Source of the DNA: JBEKTW01 sp963727845
GTDB lineage: Bacteria > Bacteroidota > Ignavibacteria > UBA10030 > SZUA-254
Assembly: GCA_963727845.1 (NCBI GenBank)
Contig: CAVSHI010000002.1
Span: forward strand, 744,001 to 808,000
Direction of reading: 5' to 3'
DNA: 64,000 nucleotides
The notes under the pieces are model-generated. The model did not search any database. It was not told the origin of the DNA and saw only the letters and a program-made list of their open reading frames with translations. The translations under genes were made by a program, and so were the position numbers. Positions 16,358 through 27,600 of this stretch are shown one piece after another (positions within the stretch are counted from its first letter, which is position 1; each line of letters begins with the position of its first letter).

Positions 16358-17718
16358 GTGGTGAAGAATAGCAACCGGATACTGGTCGTCGATGACGATG
16401 AAGGCATGCGCTACCTGCTCACCTCATCGCTTGAAAAGGAAGGGTATGCCGTGGAGAGTGCCCAGGATGGAGTTGATGCTATCAACGTTCTCCAGGCCAA
16501 ACACTTCGATGCAGCGCTCCTTGACGTTACGATGCCAAAAATCGATGGGGTCGAAGTTCTGAAGTTCATTAAGGAGAACTCTCCGTCGACTGAGGTCATC
16601 ATGGTGACAGGGGTCGACGAGGTGACGGTTGCCGTCGACTGCATGAAAATAGGAGCGTATGACTACATTCTGAAACCTGTTGCCTCGGACCAACTTCTCA
16701 ATTCGTTGCGGCGCGCGCTCGAACGAATGCATCTCGTGCGGGAAAACGTGCTCATCAAGAAGGAGCTGGCGCGCTTCACCGGACCGTCTGAAATGATCGG
16801 TCAAAGCCCGGCGTTCAAGAACATTCTTGAACTTGCCGGCCGTGTCGCTCCTACAGAGTCGACAATTCTTATCCAGGGAGCAAGCGGCACGGGAAAAGAA
16901 CTCATTGCAAACTTCATCTACAAGAACAGCGCCCGCGCACAGCATCCGTTCGTTGTTCTTAATTGCGCCTCCATTCCCGACACACTCATAGAGAGCGAGT
17001 TGTTTGGGCATGAAAGAGGAGCATTCACAGATGCGAAGTCCATGAAACAAGGGCTTGTGGAACTGGCGAACGGTGGGACGCTTTTTCTCGATGAAGTTGG
17101 CGATATCAGCCCTGTCGTTCAGCCGAAGCTCCTCCGGTTCATCCAAACGGGTGAGTTCCGCCGGGTCGGCGGTAACAATGTGGTGAAATCCGACGTGCGC
17201 GTTCTTTCCGCCACAAACAAGAACCTGGTCGATGAGGTGAAGGCGGGGCGCTTCCGCGAAGATCTTTTGTACCGCGTGAATGTCATCACTCTTGAAGTTC
17301 CGCACCTGAAGGACCGTCCGGAAGACATCTTTCTCCTGGCAGATTGGTTCCTGAAGAACAAATTGAAGACGAAAACGGAGATACAGATAAGCCCGGAGGC
17401 GGCCGAGGCGCTGAAGAGGTATGACTGGCCGGGCAACGTGCGCGAGCTTGAGAATGTAATCGAACGGGCTGCGATTCTCTGTAACGGCAATCTGATCCGG
17501 CTGAACGACCTCTCACTTCCTCTCGGAGGGAATGCGCCTCGGGGGGGACGGATGGAGAAAGAGTCATCGGGAGCAATCTGCCGCTGGAGGAAATAGAACG
17601 GATGCATATCGAGGGTGTCTTCCACGGCACCGGCGGTAACAAACCCGAAACCGCGAAATTCCTTGGCATCAGTCTTAAAACTCTCTACACGAAACTCAGC
17701 AAGTACCAAATCAAGTAG
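16358..17718 (+). CDS. NtrC-family sigma-54-dependent response regulator (frameshift at a G7 tract)
   Basis: Receiver domain with acceptor Asp56 in AALLDVTMP. AAA+ domain with Walker A GASGTGKE, Walker B LFLDEVGD and arginine-rich RFREDLLYRVNV. The sigma-54 contact loop reads GAFTDA instead of the usual GAFTGA. The current frame ends at 17596 with unrelated ICRWRK, right after seven Gs at 17541-17547. One frame over, the expected tail continues (GSNLPLEEIERMHIEG and a Fis-type helix-turn-helix, ETAKFLGISLKTLYTKLSKY) to TAG 17716-17718. The whole protein would be about 453 residues. It would activate sigma-54 promoters when phosphorylated; the cognate kinase is probably one of the three upstream. 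GTG 16358 has GAGGAG 8 bases upstream. The tract length may be a sequencing error or a slippage site. Confidence 0.9.
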
Positions 17719-17827
17719 ACGGCCTGGCGTGAATGCGTGGTGAGGCCCTTCAATGGGGTCGTTTCACCGCAAGCAAGCGTGCCAAAAGGGACAATTTTTT
17801 TAATTTTGCCTTTTGAATTCTTTAAGT

Positions 17828-17873
17828 GCTGAAGGAGACCCGACTGCGCTCCAAAAGAGGGAGCTTCGTCGGA
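17828..17873. repeat. 46-bp dispersed hairpin repeat, copy 2
   Basis: Matches 2146-2191 at 45 of 46 positions. It lies about 70 bp from the 3' end of tRNA-Leu. Its opening GCTGAAGGAG is identical to the tRNA 3' end sequence on this strand, at 17942. Confidence 0.8.
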
Positions 17874-17940
17874 CAGGGGCCTGGCAACCGGAGGTAGTTT
17901 TTATTTTTTAATTTTGACTTTTTAATTTTGACTTGATTTG

Positions 17941-18026
17941 TGCTGAAGGAGGGAGTTGAACCCTCACCCGGGTTAAGCCGGACTGGATTTTGAGTCCAGC
18001 GCGTCTGCCAGTTCCGCCACTTCAGC
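17941..18026 (-). tRNA. tRNA-Leu (anticodon CAA)
   Basis: On the minus strand the acceptor stem GCTGAAG pairs with CTTCAGC and discriminator A follows. The anticodon arm CTGGA-CTCAAAA-TCCAG gives CAA (Leu, UUG codons). A long variable arm typical of leucine tRNAs and a T-arm with GGTTCAACTCC are present. CCA is not encoded. I see no other tRNA in the window. Confidence 0.95.
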
Positions 18027-18304
18027 ATCGCGCACTTGCGCGGGGAAAATATACGAATAATGCCGCAGGAAAGCAACGGAGAAACAGACTCACGACCTTC
18101 CATCGGAATTCTTTGCAATTTCTACAATCTTCCTTCCAACCCTCTTACATCTGCTGCCAATAGGCATTTAAATCTGCGGGAATCAAGGGAATTGAAGTTT
18201 TCTGTTTAGGCACGCGCCGTGCAGCATGTCTCTGTGAACGTATGAAGACGACAATGACACAGAAATTCACACTGAACAACAACAACTGCATAACAGGAGG
18301 AATT

Positions 18305-19552
18305 ATGAAAAATCAATTCGTAGTACTGATCGCGAGCCTTGCGATAATGGTCATGTTCACCGGGTTCAGCCATTCGGTCAATCCCGTTGCATGGATTGAC
18401 AGCTTATCCCCTCAATATCTTGGCGCAGGTGTCTCGAACGACACGCTGCTGGTCAATGGCGGTAATTTTATGGCATATTCCGTCGGAAGAATCAATGGAT
18501 CAAACCGCCCGACAATCTACATCAGCAGCACGCAGCTTCAAGTTGTCGTTCTTGACCGGGATTTGGCAGATCCAGGTCAGGCTGCAGTCACGGTTTTCAA
18601 TCCAGCGCCCGGCGGAGGTGAGTCCCTTTCGCGGCAATTGGAAGTCGAATACCCTGCTCCAGCCATAATGGGCTTGCTGCCTACCGATCACCTCGCGACA
18701 CCAGACTCCGTCACGGTGACGATTCTGGGATCCAATTTCTTCCTCGGCGCGACAGCATATCTCAACGGCAATGCGTGTCCCACGACCTTCGTAAACAAGT
18801 CGACGATCGGTGTAACCATCCGTGGCGGTAACATTGCGACTGCCGGGGTGTTCAGCTTCGTGGTAATGAACCCGTCCCCGTCGGTCGGCCAGTCAAATCA
18901 GCAGTTTTTCGGGGTGACGAACGCCCAGCCGCAGATTGTCCGTATCTCCCCCTCCTCGCAACCCGTCGGAAGTCTCTCGTTTACTCTGACGGTCACGGGA
19001 TCCGATTTCGTGTCTGCCACAGTCGTCAGGTTTAATAATTCGGCCTGCGTCACAACCTTCATCAATTCAACGACGCTAACGGCGGTCATTCCCCCCGTGA
19101 ATTTGATGACGCCAGGATCCTACACCGTCTCCGTCTTTAGTCCACATGCCTACTGCGATGAGGCCGGCAGCGTCCTGTTTTCAGTAACTTCCAGCGGCTG
19201 CGGTCATGGAAAAGGACGACCCAAGAATCATACAGCAAGCCTGCAAGGAAACGACGGTGTCGAATTTTCCTTGAATCAGAACTACCCGGAGCCGTTCAAT
19301 CCAACGACAATCATCGGTTTTGACCTGCCGACATCATCGACGGTGACGTTAATAGTGTACAACATGCTCGGTCAACAAGTGGCAGTGCTGCTCAATCAGG
19401 AGCAACTGAGCTCCGGGAATCGTCAGGTACAGTTCTCTGCGTCCAACCTTCCATCCGGAACCTATATTTACCGCATCGAAGCCGACGCAATCGGGGGAAA
19501 TGGACTGGATGGGCGCATGGTAGATGTGAAGAAAATGACTTTGCTGAAGTAA
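18305..19552 (+). CDS. Secreted IPT/TIG-repeat protein with type IX-like C-terminal sorting domain (paralogue 1)
   Basis: ATG 18305 follows AGGAGG by 4 bases. A signal peptide (about 24 residues, hydrophobic VVLIASLAIMVMFTGF) is followed by three IPT/TIG-like immunoglobulin-fold repeats, recognisable by VTGSDF/ILGSNF plus TFVNKSTI/TFINSTTL and ending PSPSVG or similar. After a Gly/His linker comes the sorting domain: FSLNQNYPEPFNPTTIIGF, VYNMLGQQVAVL, SGTYIYRIEAD, VDVKKMTLLK. The protein is probably exported, cleaved and attached to the surface by a Por/type IX-like system; none of that machinery is in this window. The core reads NYPEPF rather than the usual NYPNPF, shared with the downstream paralogue. 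It is 415 residues. Function unknown. Confidence 0.88.
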   Translation: MKNQFVVLIASLAIMVMFTGFSHSVNPVAWIDSLSPQYLGAGVSNDTLLVNGGNFMAYSVGRINGSNRPTIYISSTQLQVVVLDRDLADPGQAAVTVFNPAPGGGESLSRQLEVEYPAPAIMGLLPTDHLATPDSVTVTILGSNFFLGATAYLNGNACPTTFVNKSTIGVTIRGGNIATAGVFSFVVMNPSPSVGQSNQQFFGVTNAQPQIVRISPSSQPVGSLSFTLTVTGSDFVSATVVRFNNSACVTTFINSTTLTAVIPPVNLMTPGSYTVSVFSPHAYCDEAGSVLFSVTSSGCGHGKGRPKNHTASLQGNDGVEFSLNQNYPEPFNPTTIIGFDLPTSSTVTLIVYNMLGQQVAVLLNQEQLSSGNRQVQFSASNLPSGTYIYRIEADAIGGNGLDGRMVDVKKMTLLK

Positions 19553-19582
19553 ATATCGCCTCAGTTTTTTCAATCCTCCCGG

Positions 19583-19615
19583 ATGCCGCGCATCGCGTCG
19601 ATGCGCGGCATTTTT
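19583..19615 (+). terminator. Strong Rho-independent terminator
   Basis: ATGCCGCGCATCG (19583-19595) and CGATGCGCGGCAT (19599-19611) form a 13-bp stem with a CGT loop, followed by a short T run (TTTTG). It closes the first IPT paralogue. The remaining 340 bp up to 19958 hold a leader-like stretch without a recognisable gene. Confidence 0.9.
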
Positions 19616-19958
19616 GTTAACCGGGGAATCCCGGCTTTTGCCTGGAATCAGCGTTTCTTGGAAAACCTGAACAAGATCGTTCTTGACGTCCGATATCTGG
19701 AACCGAGGCGGGGAGCCATACCGATATATATCATCGCATGAGAGGATATGCAAAGGGCTGTTCCAGGGACGATTCTTTGAAAATTCTTCAAAAGTTGTCT
19801 TGCCAACAGCCGATAAGGATGAGGACGGGCCTAAACAGCTCGTATTGAGGATAAGTGTGACTGCAACCGATGGCACGCGCGTTGCGTCAAATCAAGTCAA
19901 GATCATGAAAAGCCAGGAGTCCATAATGAGAAACAACAATTTCAAATCAGGAGGAATC

Positions 19959-21212
19959 ATGAAAAACCAATTTGTAAAACTGATGACAACGCTTGCCCTC
20001 ATGCTCACGTCCTTCGGGATTTGCAGCGCGGCCAATCCCGTTGCATGGATCACACAGTTTTCTCCAAAGCATCTTACCGTCGGGGCCCCGAATTCCGTGC
20101 TGACCATCATGGGCGGCAATTTCGTGGCGGGTTCCGTTGGAAGGGTCAATGGATCGAACCGCCCGACAATCTACCTGAGCAACACACTGATTCAAGTCAC
20201 CATTCTTACCGGAGACGTGGCGGCTCCCGGTCAGGCTCTGATCACAGTTTTGAATCCGACGCCCGGAGGGGGCGAGTCTGATATGGCGGGAATCGGAATT
20301 GTCTACCCAACTCCGACGATCTCGAGCCTGTGGCCGACCGTTCATCCTGCGACCACAGACCCCGTCACGATAACGGTGACTGGAACAGGATTCTGCCCCG
20401 GCGCGACGGTCTATACTAACGGGATGGATGGGGATGAGAGCGTAACGACTTTTGTGAACAGTACGACGCTCAGTGTGGCAGTCGATGCTGAAGACGTTGC
20501 GACAGGGGGGATGGTTGGGTTTGTCGCAGTGAATCCAAGTCCCTCAGTCGGCTATTCAAATCAGCAGTTTCTCAAGGTAACGAACCCCTCGCCGGGGATC
20601 GTCAGTATCTCGTCTTCTTCGATGCCCGTTGGAAGCCCTTCGTTCACTTTGACGGTGACGGGATCCAACTTCGTGCCCGCTTCAGCCATCAGTTTTAATA
20701 ATTCGGCATGCGTGACAACCTTCATCAGTTCAACGATGCTTACTGCCGTTATTCCCGCTTTGGATCTGAGAACGACTGGATCCTTCATCATCTCCGTTGC
20801 AAGCCCTTACGCCAAGAGCGGTGAATCAGCAAGCATCTCGTTCTCGGTAATTTCAAGCGGCGGCGGTCATGGGAAAGGACGATCTTACACCTCAACAAGC
20901 CTGGGCGGGGACGACGGCGTCGAATTTTCCTTGAATCAAAACTATCCGGAGCCATTCAATCCAACGACAATCATCGGATTTGACCTGCCCACAGAATCGG
21001 CGGTAACATTAAAAGTGTACAACATGCTCGGGCAAGAAGTGGCGGTGCTGCTCAATCAGGCGCAACTGAGCTCCGGGAATCGTCAGGTACAGTTCTCCGC
21101 ATCCAACCTTCCGTCCGGGACCTATATTTACCGCATCGAAGCCGACCCAATTGGGGGAGATGGACAGAATTGGCCAATGGTAGATGTGAAGAAAATGACT
21201 TTGCTGAAATAA
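19959..21212 (+). CDS. Secreted IPT/TIG-repeat protein with type IX-like sorting domain (paralogue 2)
   Basis: Start ATG 19959 is set by AGGAGG just upstream and by the match to paralogue 1 (both begin MKNQFV behind a similar AAC-rich leader). The upstream open frame to 19683 is not supported. Architecture is as in paralogue 1: signal peptide, ANPVAWI opening, three IPT/TIG repeats, Gly/His linker, sorting domain (FSLNQNYPEPFNPTTIIGF, VYNMLGQEVAVL, MVDVKKMTLLK). The two genes are close throughout, so this is a tandem duplication. The C-terminal domain is more alike between them than the IPT repeats. Confidence 0.88.
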   Translation: MKNQFVKLMTTLALMLTSFGICSAANPVAWITQFSPKHLTVGAPNSVLTIMGGNFVAGSVGRVNGSNRPTIYLSNTLIQVTILTGDVAAPGQALITVLNPTPGGGESDMAGIGIVYPTPTISSLWPTVHPATTDPVTITVTGTGFCPGATVYTNGMDGDESVTTFVNSTTLSVAVDAEDVATGGMVGFVAVNPSPSVGYSNQQFLKVTNPSPGIVSISSSSMPVGSPSFTLTVTGSNFVPASAISFNNSACVTTFISSTMLTAVIPALDLRTTGSFIISVASPYAKSGESASISFSVISSGGGHGKGRSYTSTSLGGDDGVEFSLNQNYPEPFNPTTIIGFDLPTESAVTLKVYNMLGQEVAVLLNQAQLSSGNRQVQFSASNLPSGTYIYRIEADPIGGDGQNWPMVDVKKMTLLK

Positions 21213-21243
21213 TTGTCACCCCTTGTTTGATGTGAGGCTCCTT

Positions 21244-21274
21244 AATGCCGCGGTTTGTGATGACCCGCGGCATT
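21244..21274 (+). terminator. Hairpin, probable terminator after paralogue 2
   Basis: AATGCCGCGG (21244-21253) pairs perfectly with CCGCGGCATT (21265-21274). The following T run is weak (CTTA). It shares the GCCGCG/CGCGGC core with the terminator after paralogue 1, consistent with duplication of gene plus terminator. Confidence 0.55.
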
Positions 21275-21640
21275 CTTATGATCTCAATACACCCGATTTC
21301 CATCAGAAACCAGTACTTCCCTGAGACATTATAAGGGCCGATTCCAGGGCCATGGTGGCACGCGTATCGACCCAATGTGGTAGGAATCAAACCAAATTAA
21401 TGGATATGCCGGGCAGAGCGGATGCGCTAAATGTGATAAATGTGCGCATGGGCATTGATTTTCAATCAGGGATTCGTTATGTTTTTATATGAAACTGCTT
21501 GAAGTGAGTCTGGGTAACGCATGACCTTGTCATTAACTGAACCGAGGTTCTGGCGTTTGTGTGTGATAACCGCGCTGCGGGCTCGTTCTCTGGCCCGGGC
21601 GTATTGCCTCGATCGTGGATATCTCATTATTCGCTGAGAG
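21275..21640. other. Intergenic region before the giant surface protein gene
   Basis: About 370 bp with no gene I can support. Small overlapping open frames here carry no recognisable motif. The promoter of the giant gene is presumably inside; I cannot place it confidently. Confidence 0.4.
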
Positions 21641-21652
21641 TCGGAGGGGAAG

Positions 21653-24600
21653 ATGTTCAACAAGTCTGTCCGGGTTTCACTTTGCGTTGCGCTCCTCACG
21701 CTTTCCTTCATCTGTTTGGGTCTTGCCGATCAATACAAAAGCAATGGGACGGGAAATTGGTCGGCGCCCGGAACATGGCAAATCTCGACTGACGGCGGCA
21801 ATACCTGGGCAGCGTTGTCGACGACTCCCGGAAATCACCCGAATGACACGGTCCTTGTCCTGGATACGCACACGGTAACGATCGACGCGAATTTTCAAAT
21901 TTCAAAATTAACAGTTGGAGGAGGAACTTCAGGTTCTCTCATCTTCGGGACCACGAATCGAACTGACACCGTCACCGGCAGTATTCTTGTCTCGGCCGGC
22001 GCTCAATTTACATCCGGTACTGCCGGCGTCACGACTCATACGTTGTTGTTTCGGCGGAGACACGCTGACAAATAATGGGACGTTCAACATGAGTGTCCTG
22101 GCGACACGCGTTTGCGACTGGACGTTCAACAAGAACGGGAACCAGACCGTCAATGGTACCGGTGCGACATATTCATTCGACCAGATCACCCTCAACCTGG
22201 GTGCGAGCATGTCGAACATCCTGGAAGTGAAGTCGGTCATTACGATGCTTGCGGCTACTGCGAGTCCTACTCTCACCTTGAACAACGGGACCTTCAAGCT
22301 GTCCAGTGCGTCCACATTGACTCCTTTCGGCGGAAACATCACCATCCCTGCAACTGCGGGTTATTTCTTGAACGCCGCAGGCACTTCTAATTGGGGCAAC
22401 ACCGGGAATTTGGTTTTGGAAGGCGGCCTCACCGTCGTTTTAGGGACTATGAATGTTGCATCATCCACCAGCAACGCACTCAAGATTGGGGCGACCGGGA
22501 CTTTTTCGATGTCGGGCGGTGCGGTCAACGTTAAAGGCCGTGTGGAGGCAGATTCAACGGGTGGGATGTTGACAATCAGTGGCGGCGTTCTGACCATCCC
22601 TGCAGGCGGCACGGTAAATACTTCTGCAAATTCTATATTCCAGGTGAGCGGGACGACGTTCAACATGTCGAACGGAACAATCAGCGTCAACAGCCCCAAC
22701 ACGAATACGACGCTCGCCGATGTAAATATCAATCCCTCAAGCGGCTCGATAACCGGCGGGCTTCTCCAGATAACGACCGGCGCAGTTGCCAATACGATTT
22801 CCGTCAGCAGCACGATCCCGGTATTTAATTTCACAATTGTCAACGGCGCTGCGGCTGTGGTCGCCCTCCTGCGGGATAACCCCCTGGTCGTGTCGGGCGC
22901 TTTGACGATAACTTCGGGAACCCTCGATGCTGCCACGAATAATATCAACATCCAGGTGAATGGCAATTGGACCAATTCCGGCACATACAATACCGGCACG
23001 AACACGGTTACGTTCCATGGGACGGTTGCCCAAACGATCGGCGGCACGGCCACATCGACGTTCAACAATCTGACCGCAGCCAATAGCGTTAGCGTTACGC
23101 TGGCGCATGCCATCACCGCTAACGGGAATCTGGCGGTCAACACCGGAACGTTCATAGACGCAGGTTTCCAGATTACAGGGAACGCAGCGGGCACGATGAC
23201 GATGGCAGCGGGGACGGGCTTGACGCTTGGGACGGCGGCGACGGCGACGGCATTTCCGACGAATTTTGTGAACGGGAATATCACGTTGAACGCGACGAGC
23301 ACGGTGACGTACAATTCGAATGCAGCTCAGACGATCTCGGGTGTGCCGACGTACGGGAACCTGACGCTGGCGGCAACGGCTGCGGCAACAAAGACGTTAG
23401 GGGCAGCGACGACGATAGCCGGGGTTTTGACAATCGGTGCGAACAACACGCTGGATGTGAGCGCAAGTAACTTTGCCGTGAACATCGCCGGGAACTGGAC
23501 GAATAATTCTGCTGCTGCAGCCTTTACGGCGAGGGCGGGGACGGTTACATTTAACGGCGCGGCAGCTCAAACACTCGGGGGGACTCAATCGACGAGTTTC
23601 AACAATCTTACCATCGCCAACAGCGTTAGCGTAACATTGGCACGTGCGACCACTGTGAACGGGAATCTGGCGGTCAACACCGGGACGTTGATAGACGGAG
23701 GTTTCCAGATTGCGGGAAATGCGGCGGGGACGATGACCATGGCAGCCGGGACGGGCTTGACGCTGGGGACGGCAGCAACGGCGACCGTGTTCCCGACACT
23801 GTTCACGAACGCGAATATCACGCTGAACACAACGAGCACAGTGACGTATAATTCGAATGCAGCTCAGACGATTTCGGGAGTGCCGGCGTACGGGAATCTG
23901 ACTTTGGCTGCGACGGCAGCGGCGACGAAGACGCTGGGAGCGGCGACGGCGGTGAACGGGAATTTGACGATAGGCGCGAACAACACCCTGGCGGATGGAG
24001 GCTTTCAGATCACAGGGAATGGCACGGGCACGATGACGACGGCAGCCGGGACGGGCTTGACGCTTGGGACTGCGGCAACGGCGACGGCATTTCCGACGAA
24101 TTTTGTGAACGCGAACATCGCGTTGAACGCGACGAGCACGGTGACGTATAATTCGAATGCAGCGCAGACGATCTCGGGAGTGCCGGCGTATGGAAACCTG
24201 ACGCTGGCGGCAACGGCTGCGGTAACGAAGACTCTGGGATCGGCGGTGACGATCAACGGTGCGCTGACGCTGAACAACCTGAACACGCTGGATGTGAGCG
24301 CGAGCAATTATGGGATCACTCTTGGGGGTAACTGGAATGCGGTAACCGGGAGCGTATTCACGGCGCGGTCCGGGGTGGTGACGTTCAACGGGACGGGTGC
24401 ACAACAGATCCTGGGGACGCTGGTGACGAAGACGTACAACAACGTTGTGATCAACATGACGCCGGGGATGCTGCTGAACACGGCAGGTGGCACGACGACG
24501 GTGAATGTGACTAATCTGACGATGACGCAGGGGAATTTCACGCCGCCGGCGACACTGGGCATTACGGGTTCGTTAACGTTGACGGCTGGGACGTTGACGG

Positions 24601-27600
24601 CTGGGACGAACATCAATGTGAGCGGGAACTGGACGAACAACGGAGGCACGTTCACGCCGGGTGCAAATACGGTGACGTTCAACAGCGCAGCTGTGGCTGA
24701 ATCGATCAACGGGACTGCGGCGACGCAGACGTTCAACAATCTCATCGTGAACAAGACGGGGCAGACTCTCGCAATTGGAGGCAGTACCACGACATTGACC
24801 ATGAACGGCGCATTTACGTTGACTGCCGGTACTTTCACGGCGCCAGCCACTCTGAACGTGGCCGGAGCTTTGACGCTGACTGCGGGGACGCTCACTGCGG
24901 GAGCGGCCATTAACGTCGGGGGAAACTGGTCGGCAGCGACGGGTACGGTCTTCACACCGGGAACCGGAGCGGTGACGTTCAACGGGAGCGGGGCACAACA
25001 GATTCTCGGGACGTTGGTGACCGAAACCTACAACGACGTGGTGATTAACAAGTCGGTGGGAACGCTTCTGAACGTTGCAGGCAGCACGACAACAGTGAAT
25101 GTGAACAACCTGACGATGACACAGGGGAATTTTACGCCGCCGGCAACTCTGAGCATCGCAGCTTCTCTCACGGGCACGACGGGGACGTTTACGGCGGGGA
25201 CAAACATAAATGTCAGCGGCAACTGGACGAATAACGGAGTTACGTTCACGCCCGGTGCGAATACGGTGACGTTCAACAGTACAACGGCGGCCCAGGCGAT
25301 CAAGGGAAGCGCCGTAACGCAGACGTTCAACAATCTCGTAGTAAACAAAACGGGCCAAACTCTGACTGTCGGTGGAAGCACGACAACATTGGCCATAAAC
25401 GCCGCTTTGACGATAACCGCCGGAACCCTTGCAGCGGGGACCGCGACGGCACTCAACATCGCCGGCAACTGGTCGAACAACTCCGGCGCAACTGCCTTCA
25501 CGGCCGCTTCGAGCACGGTAACATTCAACGGAGTGGCGGCTCAAACACTCGGTGGGACCCAATCGACGAGTTTTAACAATCTTACCATTGCCAACAGCGT
25601 TAGTGTAACATTGGCACGCGCGACCACTGTGAACGGGAATCTGGCCGTCAACACCGGAACGTTCATAGACGCAGGTTTCCAGCTTACAGGGAACGCGTCA
25701 GGGACGATGACAATGGCAGCCGGGACGGGATTGACTGTTGGGACGGCAGCAACGGCGACCGTGTTCCCGACGCTATTCACCAACGCGAATATCTCGTTGA
25801 ACGCGACGAGCACGGTGACGTACAATTCGAACGTAGCGCAAACGATTTCGGGAGTGCCGGCGTACGGGAACGTGACGCTGGCGGCGACGGCTGCGGTGAC
25901 AAAGACGCTGGGAGCAGCGACAACGATCAATCATAATCTGGCAATCAATGCGAACAACACCCTCGCGGATGGAGGCTTTCAGATTACAGGGAACGCAGCG
26001 GGCACGATGACGATGGCAGCGGGGACGGGCTTGACGCTTGGGACGGCGGCGACGGCGACGGCATTTCCGACGAATTTTGTGAACGGGAATATCACGTTGA
26101 ACGCGACGAGCACGGTGACGTACAATTCGAATGCAGCTCAGACGATCTCGGGTGTGCCGACGTACGGGAACCTGACGCTGGCGGCAACGGCTGCGGCAAC
26201 AAAGACGTTAGGGGCAGCGACGACGATAGCCGGGGTTTTGACAATCGGTGCGAACAACACGCTGGATGTGAGCGCAAGTAACTTTGCCGTGAACATCGCC
26301 GGGAACTGGACGAATAATTCTGCTGCTGCAGCCTTTACGGCGAGGGCGGGGACGGTTACATTTAACGGCGCGGCAGCTCAAACACTCGGGGGGACTCAAT
26401 CGACGAGTTTCAACAATCTTACCATCGCCAACAGCGTTAGCGTAACATTGGCACGTGCGACCACTGTGAACGGGAATCTGGCGGTCAACACCGGGACGTT
26501 GATAGACGGAGGTTTCCAGATTGCGGGAAATGCGGCGGGGACGATGACCATGGCAGCCGGGACGGGCTTGACGCTGGGGACGGCAGCAACGGCGACCGTG
26601 TTCCCGACACTGTTCACGAACGCGAATATCACGCTGAACACAACGAGCACAGTGACGTATAATTCGAATGCAGCTCAGACGATTTCGGGAGTGCCGGCGT
26701 ACGGGAATCTGACTTTGGCTGCGACGGCAGCGGCGACGAAGACGCTGGGAGCGGCGACGGCGGTGAACGGGAATTTGACGATAGGCGCGAACAACACCCT
26801 GGCGGATGGAGGCTTTCAGATAACCGGGAATGGCACGGGCACGATGACGACGGCAGCCGGGACGGGCTTGACGCTTGGGACTGCGGCAACGGCGACGGCA
26901 TTTCCGACGAATTTTGTGAACGCGAACATCGCGTTGAACGCGACGAGCACAGTGACGTACAATTCGAATGCAGCGCAGACGATCTCGGGAGTGCCGGCGT
27001 ACGGAAACCTGACGCTGGCGGCAACGGCTGCGGTAACGAAGACTCTGGGATCGGCGGTGACGATCAACGGTGCGCTGACGCTGAACAACCTGAACACGCT
27101 GGATGTGAGCGCGAGCAATTATGGGATCACTCTTGGGGGTAACTGGAATGCGGTAACCGGGAGCGTATTCACGGCGCGGTCCGGGGTGGTGACGTTCAAC
27201 GGGACGGGTGCACAGCAGATCCTGGGGACGCTGGTGACGAAGACGTACAACAACGTTGTGATCAACATGACGCCGGGGATGCTGCTGAACACGGCAGGTG
27301 GCACGACGACGGTGAATGTGACTAATCTGACGATGACGCAGGGGAATTTCACGCCGCCGGCGACACTGGGCATTACGGGTTCGTTAACGTTGACGGCTGG
27401 GACGTTGACGGCTGGGACGAACATCAATGTGAGCGGGAACTGGACGAACAACGGAGGCACGTTCACGCCGGGTGCAAATACGGTGACGTTCAACAGCGCA
27501 GCTGTGGCTGAATCGATCAACGGGACTGCGGCGACGCAGACGTTCAACAATCTCATCGTGAACAAGACGGGGCAGACTCTCGCAATTGGAGGCAGTACCA

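Noticed and set aside
19683..19958. Upstream extension of IPT paralogue 2
   Set aside because: The AGGAGG and signal peptide at 19959 match paralogue 1; the extension has no similarity and no signal peptide of its own.
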